Below are positions 51,916 to 60,448 of a stretch of DNA of 64,000 nucleotides, in pieces; within the stretch, counting starts at the first letter, position 1, and the number at the start of each line of letters is the position of its first letter. Source of the stretch: Parerythrobacter jejuensis (GTDB taxonomy: Bacteria > Pseudomonadota > Alphaproteobacteria > Sphingomonadales > Sphingomonadaceae); the NCBI RefSeq assembly GCF_039536765.1, contig NZ_BAAAZF010000001.1, forward strand, positions 2,831,387-2,895,386. The letters run 5' to 3'. Below the pieces are notes generated by a model, which did no database searches, was not told the DNA's origin, and worked only from the letters and a program-made list of their open reading frames with translations. The position numbers and the translations under genes are program-made.

Positions 51916-53063
51916 GCAAGGCCAAGGCGCCCACGGCGCGCATTCTCCATCTGCATTCGACCTTCGCAGCCGGCGGCAAGGAATTGCGCTGTGTCCGGCT
52001 GATCAACGCGTTCGGGCCAACCGTCGAACATGCCATCGTCACCGGTGAAGCGGGCGAACTGGGCGCGGCGCAGCATTTCTCACGAGGCGCGCGTGTGGTT
52101 TACCCGACAGACTTCCCGTCGCTTCAAGGAAAGCCGTGGCCGGGCCGTCTGCAGAAACTGGCCAAGGCGATGGCATCATATGATTTGGTGCTGACCTATA
52201 ATTGGGGCGCCATAGACGCCGTGTTTGCGCATACGCTGTTCAAGGATGCGCTCGGCCTGCCGCCGTTGATCCACCATGAAGACGGCTTCAACGAAGACGA
52301 GCAGAATGGATTGAAATGGCAGCGTAATCTCTATCGCAAGATTGCCTTGGGAAAGACCAGCGCGCTCGTCGTTCCGTCCGAACTGCTGGAAGGGATCGCG
52401 TTGGAACAATGGGACCAGCCGATCGGCAGGGTCAAGCATATCGCCAACGGGATCGATACCAAGGCATTCGCAAAGAAGCCTGGCCCTGACGCCTTGCGCG
52501 GAGTGATCAAGCAGGAAGGCGAGAAATGGGTCGGTACCCTGGCAGGATTGCGACCGATCAAGAACCTGCCGTTGATGGTTCGCGCCTTTGCGGCATTGCC
52601 CGAACCTTGGCAGTTGGTCATCGTAGGTGACGGCCCCGAGGCTGAAGCGATCCGCGAGGAAGCGGCAAAGCACAATATCAGCCACCGCGTGCATATGCCT
52701 GGTTTTGCAGCCGATCCGGCCCGCTATGTCGGCCTGTTCGACATTTTCGCGCTGTCTTCCAATTCGGAGCAAGCGCCTATCTCGGTTATCGAAGCGATGG
52801 CCGCCAGCTTGCCCGTCGTAGCGCCTGCTGTGGGCGACATCGCGCATATGGTCGCCGACGACAATCGCGCGCTGATTACCACGCCGGGTGACGAGAAGGC
52901 CCTGTCCGAAGCGATGCTGGAACTGGCCCAGGACGCGCAGAAGCGGACCCGGATCGGCCGCGCCAACAAGGAACGGGCCCGGGCAGAATTCGACGAGACG
53001 AAAATGATCGCGGCCTATCGCCGGCTTTATGCGAACGCGATGGGGCGCGATGCTCTGACCTGA
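51912..53063 (+). CDS. Glycosyltransferase family 4 protein
   Basis: A 383-residue GT-B glycosyltransferase. The N-terminal half starts with RILHLHSTFAAGGKELRCVRL, a typical acceptor-side motif (GG-K-E). The C-terminal donor-binding half has GTLAGLRPIKNLPLMVRAFAALPEPWQLVIVGDGPEAEAI and the E-x7-E-like motif SNSEQAPISVIEAMAASLPVVAP. It transfers a sugar from a nucleotide or lipid donor; acceptor unknown. GTG 51912 overlaps the upstream hydrolase stop. Confidence 0.92.
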   Translation: MSKAKAPTARILHLHSTFAAGGKELRCVRLINAFGPTVEHAIVTGEAGELGAAQHFSRGARVVYPTDFPSLQGKPWPGRLQKLAKAMASYDLVLTYNWGAIDAVFAHTLFKDALGLPPLIHHEDGFNEDEQNGLKWQRNLYRKIALGKTSALVVPSELLEGIALEQWDQPIGRVKHIANGIDTKAFAKKPGPDALRGVIKQEGEKWVGTLAGLRPIKNLPLMVRAFAALPEPWQLVIVGDGPEAEAIREEAAKHNISHRVHMPGFAADPARYVGLFDIFALSSNSEQAPISVIEAMAASLPVVAPAVGDIAHMVADDNRALITTPGDEKALSEAMLELAQDAQKRTRIGRANKERARAEFDETKMIAAYRRLYANAMGRDALT

Positions 53064-53132
53064 ATCAGCCCGCGAGCCTTGCTTGGCCCGCTTTCGCTCC
53101 ACAACTTCACCTGCGGTTCACGCGTCTCCGTG

Positions 53133-53161
53133 TTGATTTGGCAGTGCCCCAACACTAAAGA
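53133..53161 (+). promoter_or_regulatory. Possible promoter of the YfgM-bamB pair
   Basis: TTGATT (53133-53138), 17-bp spacer, TAAAGA (53156-53161). Four and three of six consensus bases match. A start near 53168 would leave a leader of about 36 nt before GTG 53204. Confidence 0.35.
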
Positions 53162-53203
53162 CGCGCAAACCATATCCTCCCGCAGAAAGAAACGAGCCCG
53201 CAC

Positions 53204-54013
53204 GTGGCGCTGACACCCAAAGACTCCAAAGCACTGGCGAAGTCCGACGAGGACAAGAAGGCCCAGAAGAAAGCCGCCGAAGACGAGGCGCTGCTGCGCG
53301 AAGTCGACGATGCGGTCCGGCAGGATCAGTACGAGACATTCGGCAAGACCTATGGTCGCCCGCTGGCGGCGGCACTGGTGCTGGGCCTGGCAGGATTTGG
53401 CGGATATTTATGGTGGGATAGCCAGCAACAGGCGGCAATGGAGCAGGATTCAGAAGTCCTCATCTCCGCACTTGACCAGATCGAGGCAGGCAACCTGGAA
53501 ACCGCCAGCGACACGTTGCAGCCACTGGTGGAAAGCGACAATGATGCAGCGCGTTCAGCCGCTTTGCTGATGCAGGGCGGCTCGGCCTCCGAACGCGGCG
53601 ATGCAGCAGCGGCTGCGCGCCTGTTCGGACAGGTGTCAACGGATACCAATGCACCCCAGCCTTATCGTGATCTGGCGACGATCCGGATGGTGGCGGTCGA
53701 ATTCGACACGCTTGATCCGGAGCAGGTGATCACCCGCCTCAAGCCGATTGCGGTGCCTGACAATGCTTTCTTCGGAAGCGCGGGTGAACTGGTTGCCATG
53801 GCCTATCTGGAGCAGGGCAAGCGGGACGAGGCAGGCGCTTTGTTCAGTGCGATTGCGAAAGATGACGAAACACCGTCCTCGCTGCGTTCACGGGCTCGCC
53901 AGATGGCGGGAATGCTCGGCGTCGATGCGATCGAGGATGTCGACGAGGTGCTGGAAGAAGTCGGCGCGGATACGGGCGCAGCGCCAGCGGCTGGCCAGGC
54001 CGCAGCACAATAA
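53204..54013 (+). CDS. YfgM-like TPR membrane protein
   Basis: A 269-residue protein: a charged Lys/Asp/Glu-rich cytoplasmic N-terminus (about 45 residues), one transmembrane helix (PLAAALVLGLAGFGGYLWW) and a periplasmic TPR-like helical domain. YfgM of E. coli has this topology, associates with SecYEG and the chaperone PpiD, and lies next to bamB, as here. GTG 53204 lacks a perfect ribosome-binding site but begins the charged segment; bamB follows after 19 bp. Confidence 0.85.
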   Translation: MALTPKDSKALAKSDEDKKAQKKAAEDEALLREVDDAVRQDQYETFGKTYGRPLAAALVLGLAGFGGYLWWDSQQQAAMEQDSEVLISALDQIEAGNLETASDTLQPLVESDNDAARSAALLMQGGSASERGDAAAAARLFGQVSTDTNAPQPYRDLATIRMVAVEFDTLDPEQVITRLKPIAVPDNAFFGSAGELVAMAYLEQGKRDEAGALFSAIAKDDETPSSLRSRARQMAGMLGVDAIEDVDEVLEEVGADTGAAPAAGQAAAQ

Positions 54014-54032
54014 TACGGACGGGATGGAACCG

Positions 54033-55385
54033 ATGAAATCGATTATGCGCACAAACGCACTGCGAATGGGCCTCACCGCGATGCTGGCAGTCTCGCTGTC
54101 TGGCTGTGCAGGTGGCCTGTTCGGCGGCGGTGACGATGATGATACGACGCCGACAATTGGCAATCGTGTGCCTGTCCTGTCACGGATTGAAACCGGTGCG
54201 CAGGTAGATCCCAGCCTTGCTGGTGTATCGGTGGTTCTGCCCCCGGCACAAGTGAACGCCGAATGGGCCATGGCCGGCGGCACGGCCAGCAAGAGCTATG
54301 GCCATCTGGCGCTGGGCGGCTCGCTCAGTCGCGCATGGACGGCCAATATTGCCGGTGCCAGCAACCGCGAACGCCTTGGCGCGGCGCCGGTGGTGGGTGA
54401 TGGCAAGCTTTATGCGGTCGATACATCGGGTGTCATCCATGCGTTCGATGCGCAAAGCGGCGCGCGGGTCTGGGACCACCGGATGGAAGTCGATGCGGGC
54501 ATCCGCAGCTCTGCCTTTGGCGGCGGGGTCAGCTATTTTGGTGACCGGGTCTTTGCCACGAATGGCGTCGGCGAAGTCCTCGCGCTGAATGCCGACACGG
54601 GCGAAGTGCTCTGGAAAGTGAAGCCGGGCGGCCCTCTGCGTGATGCACCGACGCTGGCTTTCAACCTTGTCATCGTGATGACGCAGGACAACCAGATCAT
54701 TGCCCTCAATGCCAATGATGGCTCGACCTCGTGGCAGGAATCGGGTTCCAGTGCGCAAGCGGGCGTGTTCGGCGTGGCCTCGCCAGCGGCAGGACAGGGC
54801 TCGATCATAGCGGGCTACAGCTCGGGCGAACTGGCGGCCTATCGCTATGAGAACGGGCGAACCTTGTGGTCTGACGCGCTGGCGCGGACATCGATCAGCA
54901 CCACGGCCGGCTCGCTGACCGATATCGATGCCGATCCTATTATCGACAATGGCCGCGTCTATGCGCTGGGCCAGGGTGGCCGCATGGCGGCGTATGAACT
55001 GGTGACCGGGCAACGGATCTGGGAATTGAACCTGGCCGGCATCTCCACACCTGCAATCGCCGGGGAATGGGTGTTTACGCTGACCGATGATGCACGCCTG
55101 CTCGCAATTGCGCGTGCCACTGGCAAAGTGCGCTGGGTCAGCCAGTTGGCGCGTTTCCGGGATGAAAAAGACAAGGAAGGTCCGATCTTCTGGACGGGCC
55201 CGGTCCTTGCGAACAACACACTCTATGTTGCCAGTTCCGAAGGCGAAATCTGGCAAGTCAGCGTCGGCGAGGGCAGTGCGCAGATGTTCCAGGATATCAA
55301 GCAGCCGGTCAGCCAGCCGCCGATTGTGGCCAACAACATGCTGTATGTGCTCGACGATAGCGGCACGATCCACGCCTATCGCTAA
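54033..55385 (+). CDS. bamB: Outer membrane assembly lipoprotein BamB
   Basis: BamB is the beta-propeller lipoprotein of the BAM complex that folds outer-membrane proteins. The 450-residue protein has a signal ending LSGC, a Gly/Asp-rich linker, then about eight PQQ-like blades: repeats such as GKLYAVDTSGVIHAFDAQSGARVWDH, GEVLALNADTGEVLWKV and NMLYVLDDSGTIHAYR. In E. coli der (engA) follows; here a methyltransferase-like gene does, after a terminator. ATG 54033 was chosen (ATG 54024 also possible). Confidence 0.92.
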   Translation: MKSIMRTNALRMGLTAMLAVSLSGCAGGLFGGGDDDDTTPTIGNRVPVLSRIETGAQVDPSLAGVSVVLPPAQVNAEWAMAGGTASKSYGHLALGGSLSRAWTANIAGASNRERLGAAPVVGDGKLYAVDTSGVIHAFDAQSGARVWDHRMEVDAGIRSSAFGGGVSYFGDRVFATNGVGEVLALNADTGEVLWKVKPGGPLRDAPTLAFNLVIVMTQDNQIIALNANDGSTSWQESGSSAQAGVFGVASPAAGQGSIIAGYSSGELAAYRYENGRTLWSDALARTSISTTAGSLTDIDADPIIDNGRVYALGQGGRMAAYELVTGQRIWELNLAGISTPAIAGEWVFTLTDDARLLAIARATGKVRWVSQLARFRDEKDKEGPIFWTGPVLANNTLYVASSEGEIWQVSVGEGSAQMFQDIKQPVSQPPIVANNMLYVLDDSGTIHAYR

Positions 55386-55392
55386 GGATTAA

Positions 55393-55419
55393 CGGGGCGG
55401 CCCGGTGCCGCCCCGATTT
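55393..55419 (+). terminator. Terminator of bamB
   Basis: CGGGGCGGC (55393-55401) and GCCGCCCCG (55407-55415) form a perfect 9-bp GC-rich stem with loop CCGGT, followed by ATTTA, 8 bp after the bamB stop. Confidence 0.75.
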
Positions 55420-55475
55420 AGCACAGGCGCCATCCTCTTTCCGGCTGTTTAACCCTTTGCGCCTATGGGATATCC

Positions 55476-56825
55476 ATGCGCGCAAGCCACCACACTCCGC
55501 CGCCTCCGGCCAGTGACGTGTCGACAGCTGTCGGCCTGGCCGGCCTGCTTGGCCTGGCGTTGTGGATCCTGTTTTGCCGCAACTACGGAATAATTGCGGA
55601 GGCTCTGGCCTTGAGCGGCCCGCGCGGGCCGCTTTCCGGGCCGTACGCCTCGCTCGCTGCGTTGCTGTTTACAGCTGGCCCGATGGTGATCTGGTCGGTG
55701 CTGGTGGACAAGGTCCATTGGCGGTCTTCGACTGGTATCGACTGGAAAAACGCGCGTCCGGTGTCCGAGATCATGCACGTCTCCACAGTCAAGATTGCTG
55801 GCCTGTGGGCGACCTGGGCGATTATCGCCGGGCTATATTGCCTGGGTCGGTGGTATTGGGAAGGCCAGTATCTCTTCGCGATGAAGGTGCTTGGGGTGGC
55901 ATTGATACCGATGGTGGTTCTGTCAGTGCCCTATGTCATCTGGCTCGACCGGCGCATGGTCGATCCACGCGATCATGCGTGGCATTTCGGTGCCATGCTG
56001 CTGGGTCGCGAGGCCTATGACCGGGACGAGGTGAAGAAACACTGGCGGGCCTGGATCATCAAGGGCTTTTTCGGGGCCTTCATGATTTCCATCTTGCCAG
56101 GCGGTTTCCAGCAGATTGTCGAGGCCGATCTTGCTTCTCTGGCGGGCAATCCTGTTGCGCTTGCGCTGTTCCTGATCACGCTTCTGTTCCTTGTCGATGT
56201 GCAGATCGGAACAGTCGGCTATCTCGTCACGTTCCGCCCGCTCGATGCCCATATCCGCAGCGGCAATCCGTTCCTGTCGGGATGGGTCGCGGCGCTGATT
56301 TGTTACCCGCCTTTGGCGTGGGGCGTTCTGGGCAACATCCTGAAATATGAAGTCAACACGCCGGGCTGGGCCAACACCTTGGCCGAGCAATCGACGCTGC
56401 TATATCTGTGGGGCGGCTGGCTGGTCGTGCTGACCGCGATCTATGCCTGGGCCACCGTGGTTTTCGGCATCCGCTTTTCCAACCTGACCTATCGCGGTGT
56501 ACTGACCAACGGGCCTTACCGCTACACGCGGCACCCGGCCTATCTGTCAAAGAATGCTTATTGGTGGTTCGCCACCCTGCCATTCATCGTCAATGCCGAC
56601 GGGTCGCTGGTTGACATGATCCGCAACACCTTCTTCCTCGGCTGCGTCAGCGCGATCTATTACTGGCGCGCCAAGACGGAGGAGGCACACCTCCTCGCCG
56701 AAGATCCGAAATATAGCGAATATTACGACTGGATGGAGGAGCACGGAGTGATCACCGCTCCCCTCAGCCGCCTCAAGCGCAAACTGCGCCCGCGCGGCCC
56801 GGTGCTGGAAGCGCCTGCGGAATAA
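55476..56825 (+). CDS. Membrane protein with isoprenylcysteine-methyltransferase-like C-terminus
   Basis: A 449-residue polytopic membrane protein with roughly nine to ten transmembrane helices. The C-terminal part has the ICMT/phospholipid-methyltransferase signature NLTYRGVLTNGPYRYTRHPAYLSKN (RHP-Y) followed by a paired-Glu region KTEEAHLLAEDPKYSEYYDW, which binds SAM in the family. The N-terminal 250 residues are additional to the usual 150-220-residue ICMT-like proteins. The methyl acceptor is unknown; a lipid is plausible. Confidence 0.82.
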   Translation: MRASHHTPPPPASDVSTAVGLAGLLGLALWILFCRNYGIIAEALALSGPRGPLSGPYASLAALLFTAGPMVIWSVLVDKVHWRSSTGIDWKNARPVSEIMHVSTVKIAGLWATWAIIAGLYCLGRWYWEGQYLFAMKVLGVALIPMVVLSVPYVIWLDRRMVDPRDHAWHFGAMLLGREAYDRDEVKKHWRAWIIKGFFGAFMISILPGGFQQIVEADLASLAGNPVALALFLITLLFLVDVQIGTVGYLVTFRPLDAHIRSGNPFLSGWVAALICYPPLAWGVLGNILKYEVNTPGWANTLAEQSTLLYLWGGWLVVLTAIYAWATVVFGIRFSNLTYRGVLTNGPYRYTRHPAYLSKNAYWWFATLPFIVNADGSLVDMIRNTFFLGCVSAIYYWRAKTEEAHLLAEDPKYSEYYDWMEEHGVITAPLSRLKRKLRPRGPVLEAPAE

Positions 56826-56843
56826 GCCCTGAAGCAGCCGTTC

Positions 56844-57152
56844 CTATAGCGGTTGACCGTCGTCGGTCTGGTACATACGCAGATCGCGGCCAACCGGGGG
56901 ATTGGCGGCCATCACCTTCTGGAACTCTGCCATATGGGCAGACTTGCCATGCGCGCCGAGAGCTTCCTGGTCGCGCCAGCGCTCGTAGATGATGATTGTG
57001 TCCGGGTCCGACAGGTCCTGGGCGAAGGTGTAAGTGTAGCAACCGTCTTCGGCGCGTGATGCGGCGACCATGGTCTTGATCGCTTCGACCGTTTCGGGCG
57101 AGTTTGCGATTGTGCCGGGGGCCAGGCTGATTGTGCCGTTGATCTGGATCAT
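56844..57152 (-). CDS. Antibiotic-biosynthesis-monooxygenase-fold protein
   Basis: A 102-residue ABM-fold protein (dimeric alpha-beta barrel), like YgiN-type quinol monooxygenases. It shows ISLAPGTIANSPETVEAIKTMVAASRAEDGCYTYTFAQDL and IIIYERWRDQEALGAHGKSAHMAEF; the last contains the typical E-R-W and H. Cofactor-free oxygenation of a phenol or quinol is the family's usual reaction. It lies just downstream of gshA on the same strand (15 bp). Confidence 0.88.
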   Translation of the reverse strand: MIQINGTISLAPGTIANSPETVEAIKTMVAASRAEDGCYTYTFAQDLSDPDTIIIYERWRDQEALGAHGKSAHMAEFQKVMAANPPVGRDLRMYQTDDGQPL

Positions 57153-57167
57153 GTCGGGGTCCTCTCC

Positions 57168-58538
57168 TCAGAAACTATATTTGTAGACGCGCGAGACATC
57201 GCCATTCCACTCGCCATGATACATGTCGAGCAGGCGTTGGGCCGGCACCTTGCCGCTTTCGACAATCTCGTCGAGCGTCGACAAGAAGCCGGTTTCATTG
57301 TCACCGCTCTGCCCCAACCGGCCCCTGGCGGTCAGCCCCTGGCGCGAAATGGCCAATACGTCTTTCGCGAGATCGCGCAGCTTGTGGCCGCCGGGAATCT
57401 CAGCATCCAGCGCCAATTTGGGAACGGCATTGCGGAGCGTCTCGCGCTCTTCCATCGTCCAGTCTTTCACCAGCTCCCATGCCGCGTCCAGTGCAGCCTC
57501 GTCATACATCAGGCCGACCCAGAAGGCGGGGAGGGCGCAGATACGGCTCCACGGGCCGCCATCGGCGCCGCGCATTTCGAGAAAGCTCTTGAGCCTGACT
57601 TCGGGGAAGGCCGTCGAGAGATGATCCCACCAGTCACCTTCGCGCGGTTTCTCGCCGGGCATGGCAGGCAAATCGCCGTTCAGGAAATCGCGGAAGCTTT
57701 GCCCGGCGGCGTCGATATATTGGCCGTCGCGATAGACGAAATACATCGGCACATCGAGCATGTAGTCGACCCAGCGCTCATAGCCGAAATCATCATCAAA
57801 AACGAATGGCAGCATGCCGGTGCGATGCGGGTCCGTGTCGCTCCAGATATGGCTGCGGTAGGAGAGGTAGCCATTGGGCTTGCCCTCGGTGAAAGGCGAA
57901 TTGGCAAAGAGGGCGGTGGCAAGCGGCTGGAGCGCCAGGCCAGTGCGGAACTTCTTCGCCATGTCGGCTTCGCTCGAATAGTCGAGATTGACCTGAATGG
58001 TGCAGGTGCGCAGCATCATGTCGAGACCCAGATTGCCGACCTTGGGCATGTGGTTCATCATGATGCCATAGCGGCCCTTGGGCATCACCGGCAGTTCCTC
58101 GCGGGTCTTGTCGTGCCACATGCCCAGGCCCAGGAATCCCACGCCGCATTTCTCGCCAATTTCTTTTACTTGCGACAGATGACGGCCGGTCTCGTTGCAC
58201 GTCTCGTGCAGGTTTTCCAGCGGTGCACCGGACAATTCGAGCTGACCCGCTGGCTCCAGGCTGACAGCGCCATCACTACCTTTAAGGGCGATGACTTTCC
58301 CATTTTCCTCGACCGGTTCCCAGCCGAAATCCTGCATATTCAGGAGGATGTCACGAATACCTCCGTTCTCGTCGTATGATGGCGCGCGGAAGTCATCCCG
58401 CTTGTAGACCAGCTTTTCATGCTCGGTCCCGATGCGCCAATCGGCCTTGGGCTTTTCGCCAGCTTGCATCGGCGCGACCAGTTGGTCGCGGCTCTCGATT
58501 ACCGGATCGGCTGATCCGCTGTCCTCCCGGGTACTCAT
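57168..58538 (-). CDS. gshA: Glutamate-cysteine ligase (plant/alphaproteobacterial type)
   Basis: GshA ligates glutamate and cysteine with ATP, the first step of glutathione synthesis. The 456-residue protein belongs to the plant-type class: WRIGTEHEKLVYK at the start, GSDGAVSLEPAGQLELSGAPL, MLRTCTIQVNLDYSSEADMAKKFR, and SYRSHIWSDTDPHRTGMLPF. Many alphaproteobacteria carry this class. gshB is not in the window. It follows rsmE by 63 bp and precedes the ABM gene. Confidence 0.95.
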   Translation of the reverse strand: MSTREDSGSADPVIESRDQLVAPMQAGEKPKADWRIGTEHEKLVYKRDDFRAPSYDENGGIRDILLNMQDFGWEPVEENGKVIALKGSDGAVSLEPAGQLELSGAPLENLHETCNETGRHLSQVKEIGEKCGVGFLGLGMWHDKTREELPVMPKGRYGIMMNHMPKVGNLGLDMMLRTCTIQVNLDYSSEADMAKKFRTGLALQPLATALFANSPFTEGKPNGYLSYRSHIWSDTDPHRTGMLPFVFDDDFGYERWVDYMLDVPMYFVYRDGQYIDAAGQSFRDFLNGDLPAMPGEKPREGDWWDHLSTAFPEVRLKSFLEMRGADGGPWSRICALPAFWVGLMYDEAALDAAWELVKDWTMEERETLRNAVPKLALDAEIPGGHKLRDLAKDVLAISRQGLTARGRLGQSGDNETGFLSTLDEIVESGKVPAQRLLDMYHGEWNGDVSRVYKYSF

Positions 58539-58601
58539 ATTTCAGCGCGTTAGGCTGCGATTTGGGCGAGGCCAAGGAAATTCCGTTTCTGTGTGCAACT
58601 G

Positions 58602-59360
58602 CTAATCTTGTTGCTCGCGCCAATCGCCCATGGTGCCCATCCACAAAGCCGTGGCGGCCATGGCGGCGGTTTCCCCGCGCAAGATACGCGGGCCCAGAGT
58701 AATGGCTTGCGATTGCGGATGAGCACGAATGGCTGCGCGCTCGGCATCGTCGAACCCGCCTTCGGGGCCGACCAGCAGGGCGGCAGGGGCATTGTGCGCT
58801 GTGAAAGCGTCTGCGGCAGGTTTTCCGCCAAGCTCGTCTGCAAAAAAGAGCGTGCGATCCTGCGGCCAGTCACGCAGCATGGCCTCCAGCTTCTGCGGTT
58901 CGGCCAAATCGGGCAGGGCGGTGCGCGCGCATTGTTCAGCCGCTTCAGTCACGATCGTCCGCGCGCGCTCGGCATTGAGCTTGTCCGCCACGCATCGGCG
59001 GGTCACGACCGGGCGGATCGCACGCACGCCCAATTCGGTCGCTTTCTCCAGCACCATATCGAAGCGATCTTTCTTGAGCAGGGCGGGCACGAGCCAGAAA
59101 TCAGGCACCTGCTCACGCTCGCGCAGTTTCTCCACCGGATCGAGCGTAATCGCGCGCTTGCTGGCGTTGGCGACCGTACAAGCCCATTCTCCTGTCGCGT
59201 CGTCGCACAGAATGACCGCATCGCCTGCCCCCACGCGCATCACTTTGCCGAGATAATGCGCGGCATTGCCATCAACAATGACGGGAGTGCCCAAAACGAT
59301 TGGCACGCTGACGAACAATCGCGGTGCGCTTCGGGGCGGCCAGGCGGGTGTTGCGGGCAT
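58602..59360 (-). CDS. rsmE: 16S rRNA (uracil-1498-N3)-methyltransferase
   Basis: RsmE methylates U1498 of 16S rRNA. The 252-residue SPOUT-class protein has an N-terminal PUA-like part (LFVSVPIVLGTPVIVDGNAAHYLGKVMRV), KKDRFDMVLEKATELGVRAIRPV, and the knotted SAM site LLVGPEGGFDDAER and ITLGPRILRGETAAM. ATG 59360 precedes the domain; the frame open upstream runs through the repeat pair at 59385-59458. It heads the rsmE-gshA-ABM run. Confidence 0.96.
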   Translation of the reverse strand: MPATPAWPPRSAPRLFVSVPIVLGTPVIVDGNAAHYLGKVMRVGAGDAVILCDDATGEWACTVANASKRAITLDPVEKLREREQVPDFWLVPALLKKDRFDMVLEKATELGVRAIRPVVTRRCVADKLNAERARTIVTEAAEQCARTALPDLAEPQKLEAMLRDWPQDRTLFFADELGGKPAADAFTAHNAPAALLVGPEGGFDDAERAAIRAHPQSQAITLGPRILRGETAAMAATALWMGTMGDWREQQD

Positions 59361-59384
59361 AGCGAACTCTAAACCACATCCGGC

Positions 59385-59458
59385 ATCCCGGCGAAAGCTG
59401 GGATCAGGTGCGGAATGGTCTGAGGGTGCCGAGAGAGATCCCGGCTTTCGCTGTGATA
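59385..59458. repeat. Pair of inverted REP-like palindromes
   Basis: Copy 1, ATCCCGGC-GAAA-GCTGGGAT (59385-59404), is itself a hairpin with one G-T. Copy 2, ATCCCGGC-TTTC-GCTGTGAT (59439-59458), is close to its reverse complement. They lie head to head 34 bp apart in the rsmE-ubiA divergent gap. Palindromes with GGCGAAAGC-type cores are frequent repetitive extragenic elements of sphingomonads (recollection, not checked). Confidence 0.6.
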
Positions 59459-59482
59459 GCGAGTTGGGTAGGGGTGCGCGCA

Positions 59483-60394
59483 ATGTCTGAAACAGCCCCC
59501 GACATCGTTCCCGATACAGAACACCGCGGCCTCGTCGCGCGCCTGCCGCAATTGCCGCGTGATCTGGCGCAGTTGGCGCGGTTTGACCGGCCGATCGGAT
59601 GGTGGCTGTTGTTCTGGCCTTGTGTCTGGGGCGTGTGGCTGACGGGGAGCGGCTGGCAACTGGCGCTGCTGGCTTGGTTGCTGCTCGGCGCGATTGCGAT
59701 GCGCGGTGCCGGCTGTGTCTACAACGATATCGTCGACGCCGATCTTGACCGGAGAGTCGCCCGAACAGCGCTTCGGCCTGTGGCGAGTGGCCGGATCAGC
59801 AAGAAGGTCGCCTGGACATGGTTGCTGGCACTGTGCGGGCTGGGTCTTTTGGTCCTGCTGCAATTACGATGGGAGGCGCAAGTGGTTGCGCTTGCCAGCC
59901 TTGCCTTGGTGGCGGCCTATCCGTTTATGAAGCGGATTACCTGGTGGCCGCAAGCGTGGCTGGGGCTGGTCTTTACCTGGGGATTGCTGATCGGCTGGGC
60001 GCAGTTTCGCACCGACAATCTCGATGCATTGGCGGCCCTGTATGGCGGGGCGGCGCTGTGGGTGATCGGGTTCGACACGATCTATGCGCTGCAAGACCGC
60101 GAGGATGACGCGATGGTGGGGATCCGCTCCAGCGCTTTGCGACTGGGCAAGAGCGTAACCACTGGCGTCGCGTTGTTTTATGCCGGTGCGATTGGCCTGT
60201 GGGCCCTGGGCTTCTGGTTGCTGCGGGCCGACTGGATCGCGCTGCTCACGCTGGTCCCTGTGGCTGCCCATCTGGGGTGGCAGGTGACAACGCTGGAAGC
60301 CGACAACCCCGACAATCCGTTGGCCCGGTTCCGGTCCAATCGCTGGGCCGGCGCGCTAATGGCCGCAGCCTGCTTCGTGGTGGGCAACGCCTGA
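59483..60394 (+). CDS. ubiA: 4-hydroxybenzoate octaprenyltransferase
   Basis: UbiA attaches the polyprenyl chain to 4-hydroxybenzoate in ubiquinone synthesis. The 303-residue membrane protein has eight to nine helices, the first Asp motif CVYNDIVDADLDRRVARTALRP and the second IYALQDREDDAMVGIRS. FDRPIGWWLLFWPCVWGVWL is the conserved first helix. It supplies the quinone pool that feeds electrons toward the oxidase at 25-31 kb. ATG 59483 was chosen after the repeat pair. Confidence 0.95.
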   Translation: MSETAPDIVPDTEHRGLVARLPQLPRDLAQLARFDRPIGWWLLFWPCVWGVWLTGSGWQLALLAWLLLGAIAMRGAGCVYNDIVDADLDRRVARTALRPVASGRISKKVAWTWLLALCGLGLLVLLQLRWEAQVVALASLALVAAYPFMKRITWWPQAWLGLVFTWGLLIGWAQFRTDNLDALAALYGGAALWVIGFDTIYALQDREDDAMVGIRSSALRLGKSVTTGVALFYAGAIGLWALGFWLLRADWIALLTLVPVAAHLGWQVTTLEADNPDNPLARFRSNRWAGALMAAACFVVGNA

Positions 60395-60448
60395 CATCGC
60401 GCCCCTGCGGTGTTTACATTTCGTTCTCCCTCCAGCATCTGCGGATCT

